In this document: one piece after another, positions 61,113 to 64,000 of the stretch | Numbering within the stretch: the first letter of the stretch is position 1 | Layout of the letters: every line of letters starts with the position of its first letter | Origin: Bacillota bacterium | GTDB taxonomy: Bacteria; Bacillota; Clostridia; Acetivibrionales; DSM-2933 | DNA length: 64,000 bases | Reading direction: 5' to 3' | Assembly: GCA_023430975.1 (NCBI GenBank) | Contig: JAEYYB010000172.1 | Location: 1 to 64,000, forward strand | Program-made: the position numbers and the translations under genes | The notes under the pieces: model-generated | Seen by the model: only the letters and a program-made list of their open reading frames with translations | Databases searched by the model: none | What the model was told of the DNA's origin: nothing

Positions 61113-61796
61113 ATGGAGGAAAGTAGTGTATTATTTAAGGGTACTGTAAATGGACTTACTGTAATACTTAAAGAGGATGAGGTTTTCGGGAATATATATA
61201 CCCAAATGGAGAAGAAGATAGCTTCAGCCGGGAAATTTTTTAAGGGAGCTATCCTTGATGTAAGATATAGAGGCAGAAGCCTTTCTAAAGAAGAAGAGGC
61301 TAAACTTTTAGAACTTTTAACATCCAAAAGCGGTGCTAAGATCAAGAGTTTCAGCCGTGAAACAGAGCAGCAGGTACAGGTTAAGGAATCCAAACCAAAG
61401 CCTTTAAATAAGGTTGAAATGAAAAAGATTTTATTCTTTAAAGGTATTGATGAAGGTATATGCAGGTTTCACAAAGGAACCCTCAGATCAGGTCAATTAT
61501 TAAGCTTTGATGGGAATATAATTGTGTTGGGGGATGTAAACCCGGGTGCTGAGGTAGTTGCGGCAGGAAATGTTATTGTGATGGGTTCTCTGCGTGGAAT
61601 AGTTCATGCAGGTGCAGACGGTAATAAGGATGCAGTGGTAGCAGCACTTAATTTACAGCCTACTCAGCTAAGGATTGCCGATGTTATTACAAGACCGCCG
61701 GATGAAAAGGAAGCTGTTGTCACATTTGTTCCTGAGATTGCCTATATCAAGGATAACACAGTATATATTGAAAGATATCTGCCACAACATAAATAA
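61113..61796 (+). CDS. minC: Septum site-determining protein MinC
   Basis: A 227-residue MinC: N-terminal FtsZ-inhibiting domain to about 105 and a C-terminal beta-helix (FHKGTLRSGQLLSFDGNIIV, LGDVNPGAEVVAAGNVIVMG, LRGIVHAGADGNKDA) that binds MinD. It blocks FtsZ assembly away from mid-cell. The ATG at 61113 has GGGGGT upstream; the GTG at 61098 precedes that site. Confidence 0.95.
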   Translation: MEESSVLFKGTVNGLTVILKEDEVFGNIYTQMEKKIASAGKFFKGAILDVRYRGRSLSKEEEAKLLELLTSKSGAKIKSFSRETEQQVQVKESKPKPLNKVEMKKILFFKGIDEGICRFHKGTLRSGQLLSFDGNIIVLGDVNPGAEVVAAGNVIVMGSLRGIVHAGADGNKDAVVAALNLQPTQLRIADVITRPPDEKEAVVTFVPEIAYIKDNTVYIERYLPQHK

Positions 61797-61885
61797 GGTA
61801 ATAAGCCAATACCTGATTGACAAAACATGAAAAGAAATATATATTTTTAATATGGGTGTTTTGTGTTCATATCATTTTAATTAAT

Positions 61886-61913
61886 TTGTGATTTATCATA
61901 ATTTCAATATAAT
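61886..61913 (+). promoter_or_regulatory. Possible promoter for minD-minE
   Basis: TTGTGA, a 16-base spacer and TATAAT, about 117 bases before minD in the 233-base minC-minD gap. The -35 is poor. Confidence 0.4.
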
Positions 61914-62029
61914 CTAATAATTTAAGGTTGCGTTTAAAGAGATAATTTCCTTAAAGAGGGTTATATAAAGTGCTTTATGTTTGCGTTAAATAGCGACTTT
62001 CAAGGATATTATTTTAGGGGGATAAATAA

Positions 62030-62830
62030 ATGGGCGAGGTTATTGTAATCACTTCTGGTAAAGGCGGGGTTGGTAAGACAACTACTACTGCCAATATTGG
62101 AACTGGATTGGCACTTAAAGGTAAAAAAGTAGTTTTGGTTGATACTGATATAGGACTTAGAAATCTTGATGTTGTAATGGGATTGGAAAATAGAATTGTT
62201 TATGACCTGGTGGATGTAGTAGAAGGTACATGCAGGGTAAAGCAGGCATTAATCAAGGACAAGCGTTATGACGGACTTTATCTTCTGCCTGCTGCACAGA
62301 CTAGGGACAAGTCAGCTGTAAATCCTGAGCAAATGATTAAACTTTGTGATGAGCTTAGAGCAGAATTCGATTTTATTATAGTAGACTGCCCAGCAGGAAT
62401 AGAGCAGGGATTTAAAAATGCAATTGCCGGAGCAAACAGAGCGATTGTTGTAACTACTCCGGAAGTATCGGCGGTAAGGGATGCCGATAGGATAATAGGC
62501 CTTTTGGAAGCTAACGAGCTTAGAAATCCAAAGCTTCTGATAAACAGGGTAAGGGTTGATATGGTAAAGCGTGGAGACATGATGTCTATTGATGATATAG
62601 TTGACATACTTGCCATTGATATAATCGGGGTTGTTCCTGATGACGAGAAGATAGTTGTTTCCACCAATAAAGGTGAGCCTGCTGTAAATGACAATAAATC
62701 ATTAGCAGGTGAGGCTTATAGGAATATTACCAGAAGGATTTTGGGCGAGGATATTCCTTTGCTTAGTTTGGAAACAGATGAAGGTTTTGTTGTTAGGCTT
62801 AAAAAACTATTAGGCTTGAAAGCTAATTAA
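62030..62830 (+). CDS. minD: Septum site-determining ATPase MinD
   Basis: A 266-residue deviant-Walker ATPase: VITSGKGGVGKTTTTANIG, VLVDTDIGLRNLDVVMGLENR, IIVDCPAGIEQGF, and a C-terminal amphipathic membrane-targeting helix (VVRLKKLLGL). It recruits MinC to the membrane and is cycled by MinE. AGGGGGG precedes the ATG. Confidence 0.98.
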   Translation: MGEVIVITSGKGGVGKTTTTANIGTGLALKGKKVVLVDTDIGLRNLDVVMGLENRIVYDLVDVVEGTCRVKQALIKDKRYDGLYLLPAAQTRDKSAVNPEQMIKLCDELRAEFDFIIVDCPAGIEQGFKNAIAGANRAIVVTTPEVSAVRDADRIIGLLEANELRNPKLLINRVRVDMVKRGDMMSIDDIVDILAIDIIGVVPDDEKIVVSTNKGEPAVNDNKSLAGEAYRNITRRILGEDIPLLSLETDEGFVVRLKKLLGLKAN

Positions 62831-62845
62831 TAAGGAGGGAAACAT

Positions 62846-63130
62846 ATGTTATTGGATTTGTCAAAGTTGTTTGGTAGATCGAAGACATCAAAAGATGTTG
62901 CAAAAGAGAGATTAAAACTCGTTTTGATTCATGACAGGGCGAATGTTTCTCCTCAGTTTCTTGAAATGGTAAAAGGTGAAATAATTAAAGTAATTCAAAA
63001 TTACATGGAAATTGACGAAGGTGCTTTAGATTTGCAGATTACCAGGACAAAAAGCGAAGACGGAGATAGTGTTGTTCCTGCATTGGTTGCCAATATTCCA
63101 ATAAGGAATGTAAAAAATAGTGGTAAATAA
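62846..63130 (+). CDS. minE: Cell division topological specificity factor MinE
   Basis: A 94-residue MinE: LLDLSKLFGRSKTSKDVAKE with the membrane-binding start and anti-MinCD helix, KLVLIHDRANVSPQFLE, and a dimerisation domain. It triggers MinD ATP hydrolysis to drive pole-to-pole oscillation, an arrangement Bacillus lacks (it uses DivIVA/MinJ). It lies 15 bases after minD. AAGGAGGG precedes the ATG. Confidence 0.97.
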   Translation: MLLDLSKLFGRSKTSKDVAKERLKLVLIHDRANVSPQFLEMVKGEIIKVIQNYMEIDEGALDLQITRTKSEDGDSVVPALVANIPIRNVKNSGK

Positions 63131-63209
63131 TTAAGCATTAGTCACTAATATTAAGTTATTTCTTTATACTACAGAATTCAACGCAAAATTTTATGGATGG
63201 TACAGGTCA

Positions 63210-63611
63210 ATGAATATAGCATTAATAGCCCATGATACAAAGAAAGAGCTTATGGTAGCTTTCTGTATAGCGTACAAAGCTATTCTGCAATCCCATAGTC
63301 TGATTGCTACCGGTACTACAGGGTCGGTGATCATGGAGCAGACAGGGATAAATATAAACATGTGTGCCCCTGGGCTTTTAGGTGAGCAGCAAATAGCTGC
63401 AAGGGTAGCTTATAATGAGATTGATTTGGTAATTTTTTTGAGGGATCCTGTATCTCCCAAGTCTCATGAGCCCGATATTACATTGCTTTTACAGCATTGT
63501 GATACTAACAATATACCGTTTGCTACAAATGTTGCTACCGCTGAGATGTTGATTAAGAGTCTTGACAGAGGGGATTTAGCTTGGAGGGAATTGATTAACC
63601 CAAGTTATTAA
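63210..63611 (+). CDS. mgsA: Methylglyoxal synthase
   Basis: A 133-residue enzyme: MNIALIAHDTKKELMVAFCI, ATGTTGSVIM, GEQQIAARVAYNEIDLVIF and LRDP with the catalytic Asp, HEPDITLLLQHCD, and PFATNVATAEMLI. It converts dihydroxyacetone phosphate to methylglyoxal and phosphate, a bypass under phosphate limitation. In place of the more common SGPLGGDQQI the loop reads APGLLGEQQI. It closes the mre-min cluster. Confidence 0.95.
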   Translation: MNIALIAHDTKKELMVAFCIAYKAILQSHSLIATGTTGSVIMEQTGININMCAPGLLGEQQIAARVAYNEIDLVIFLRDPVSPKSHEPDITLLLQHCDTNNIPFATNVATAEMLIKSLDRGDLAWRELINPSY

Positions 63612-63629
63612 AACAGCTTCTAAACTTTA

Positions 63630-63686
63630 AATAACCAACTGTAATAATGGCCAAAAGATTTGGTCATATGCAGTTGGTTATTTTGT
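63630..63686 (+). terminator. Terminator of the mre-min-mgsA cluster
   Basis: AATAACCAACTG pairs with CAGTTGGTTATT, with an inner stem ATGGCCAAA/TTTGGTCAT, followed by TTGTT. It starts 19 bases after the mgsA stop. Confidence 0.85.
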
Positions 63687-63690
63687 TATG

Positions 63691-63775
63691 TCTAGGAAAT
63701 TGCTGTGTATTCTACACTACAATTTCTTGCGACAACAATCAAGGTTGCAAAATCACTTCTTGATTTTGTGATGTC
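63691..63775. repeat. Family D element, best copy
   Basis: TCTAGGAAATTGCTGTGTA, TTCTACACTACAATTTCTTG, CGACAACAATCAAGGTTGC, AAAATCACTTCTTGATTTTG. Two hairpins: AAATTG-GTGTA/TACAC-CAATTT and AAAATCA/TGATTTT. Confidence 0.75.
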
Positions 63776-63879
63776 TATATGAAAAGTGAATAATCTTTTA
63801 CATTTGTCTATCGCAAATTCCGTAAAAACCGTTCGCTATTTGCTCTGACAAATGTAAGATCATTAACACTTTTCATATA
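63776..63879. repeat. Family A element inserted in a D-type end
   Basis: TATATGAAAAGTG and CACTTTTCATATA are perfect 13-bp ends. The centre is CGCAAATTCCGTAAAAACC. TA flanks it, and outside it GTC on the left and GGAAATTGTGG on the right would rejoin as GTCTAGGAAATTGTGG, a family D left end. The last 120 bases of the window are AT-rich with no gene seen. Confidence 0.85.
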
Positions 63880-64000
63880 GGAAATTGTGGAATATATTTC
63901 TTTGGAATTAATATAATTTAAATATAAGATTAGTAACATTTTTGATGTATAGATACCGAACTGTAAAGTTATATATCGGTTCGCCTGGAATAATAAAATA

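Noticed and set aside
10468..63879. CRISPR array
   Set aside because: The repeats are dispersed singly over tens of kilobases in both orientations, with no regular spacers, and no cas genes are present.

Overview
The window reads as chromosomal DNA of an anaerobic, spore-forming, low-GC Firmicute of class Clostridia. This rests on AT-rich intergenic DNA, strong GGAGG-type ribosome binding sites with frequent TTG and GTG starts, a flavodiiron protein, a thioredoxin-reductase-like enzyme without pyridine-nucleotide motifs, LL-diaminopimelate aminotransferase (DapL) for lysine and meso-DAP synthesis, a GerMN lipoprotein, MecA, and an mreBCD-PBP2-minCDE block. A relative of the cellulolytic clostridia is plausible, but I cannot name a species.

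Layout. 1-163: 3' end of a 5S rRNA gene and tRNA-Asn, the tail of an rRNA operon. 0.3-10 kb: a DUF4015 lipoprotein, an amidohydrolase overlapping tsaE, tsaB-rimI, a Lon-like protease, a diguanylate cyclase and a flavodiiron protein. 10-19 kb: a drug exporter, a PAP2 phosphatase, a 35-residue membrane protein, proB, a class A PBP and a radical SAM enzyme. 19-30 kb: hydrolase and YdcF genes, the rph-rdgB-HD-GYP operon, galE, tex and an LTA-synthase-like gene. 30-36 kb: a cluster of small uncharacterised proteins, the thioredoxin-reductase-like flavoprotein, a YkuK-like gene, an ArsR regulator, deoC and a GerMN lipoprotein. 36-44 kb (mostly minus strand): clpS-clpA-aat, which looks like a complete bacterial N-degron module, then dapF-dapL and a corA relic. 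44-55 kb: an aldolase, lon, a Glu-rich repeat membrane protein, a PRC-barrel protein, a VanW-like protein, mecA and an unknown protein. 55-64 kb: maf-mreB-mreC-mreD-PBP2-minC-minD-minE-mgsA, the cell shape and division-site cluster.

The most striking non-coding feature is a set of dispersed palindromic elements of about 45-105 bp that fill most of the larger intergenic gaps. I call them A, B, C and D. Family A has imperfect terminal inverted repeats ending in TATTAAAAGTG or TATGAAAAGTG and appears to duplicate a TA. Family C is flanked by TTA. Family B begins and ends with AGGCATG/CATGCCT. Several copies are nested: A and C inside B at 10.4-10.7 kb, A inside A at 40.9 kb, A at the end of B at 54.4 kb, and A inside a D end at 63.8 kb. 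This indicates repeated mobilisation of MITE-like elements. No transposase lies in the window.

Starts were chosen by ribosome binding site and family N-terminus. Many differ from the longest possible reading frame.
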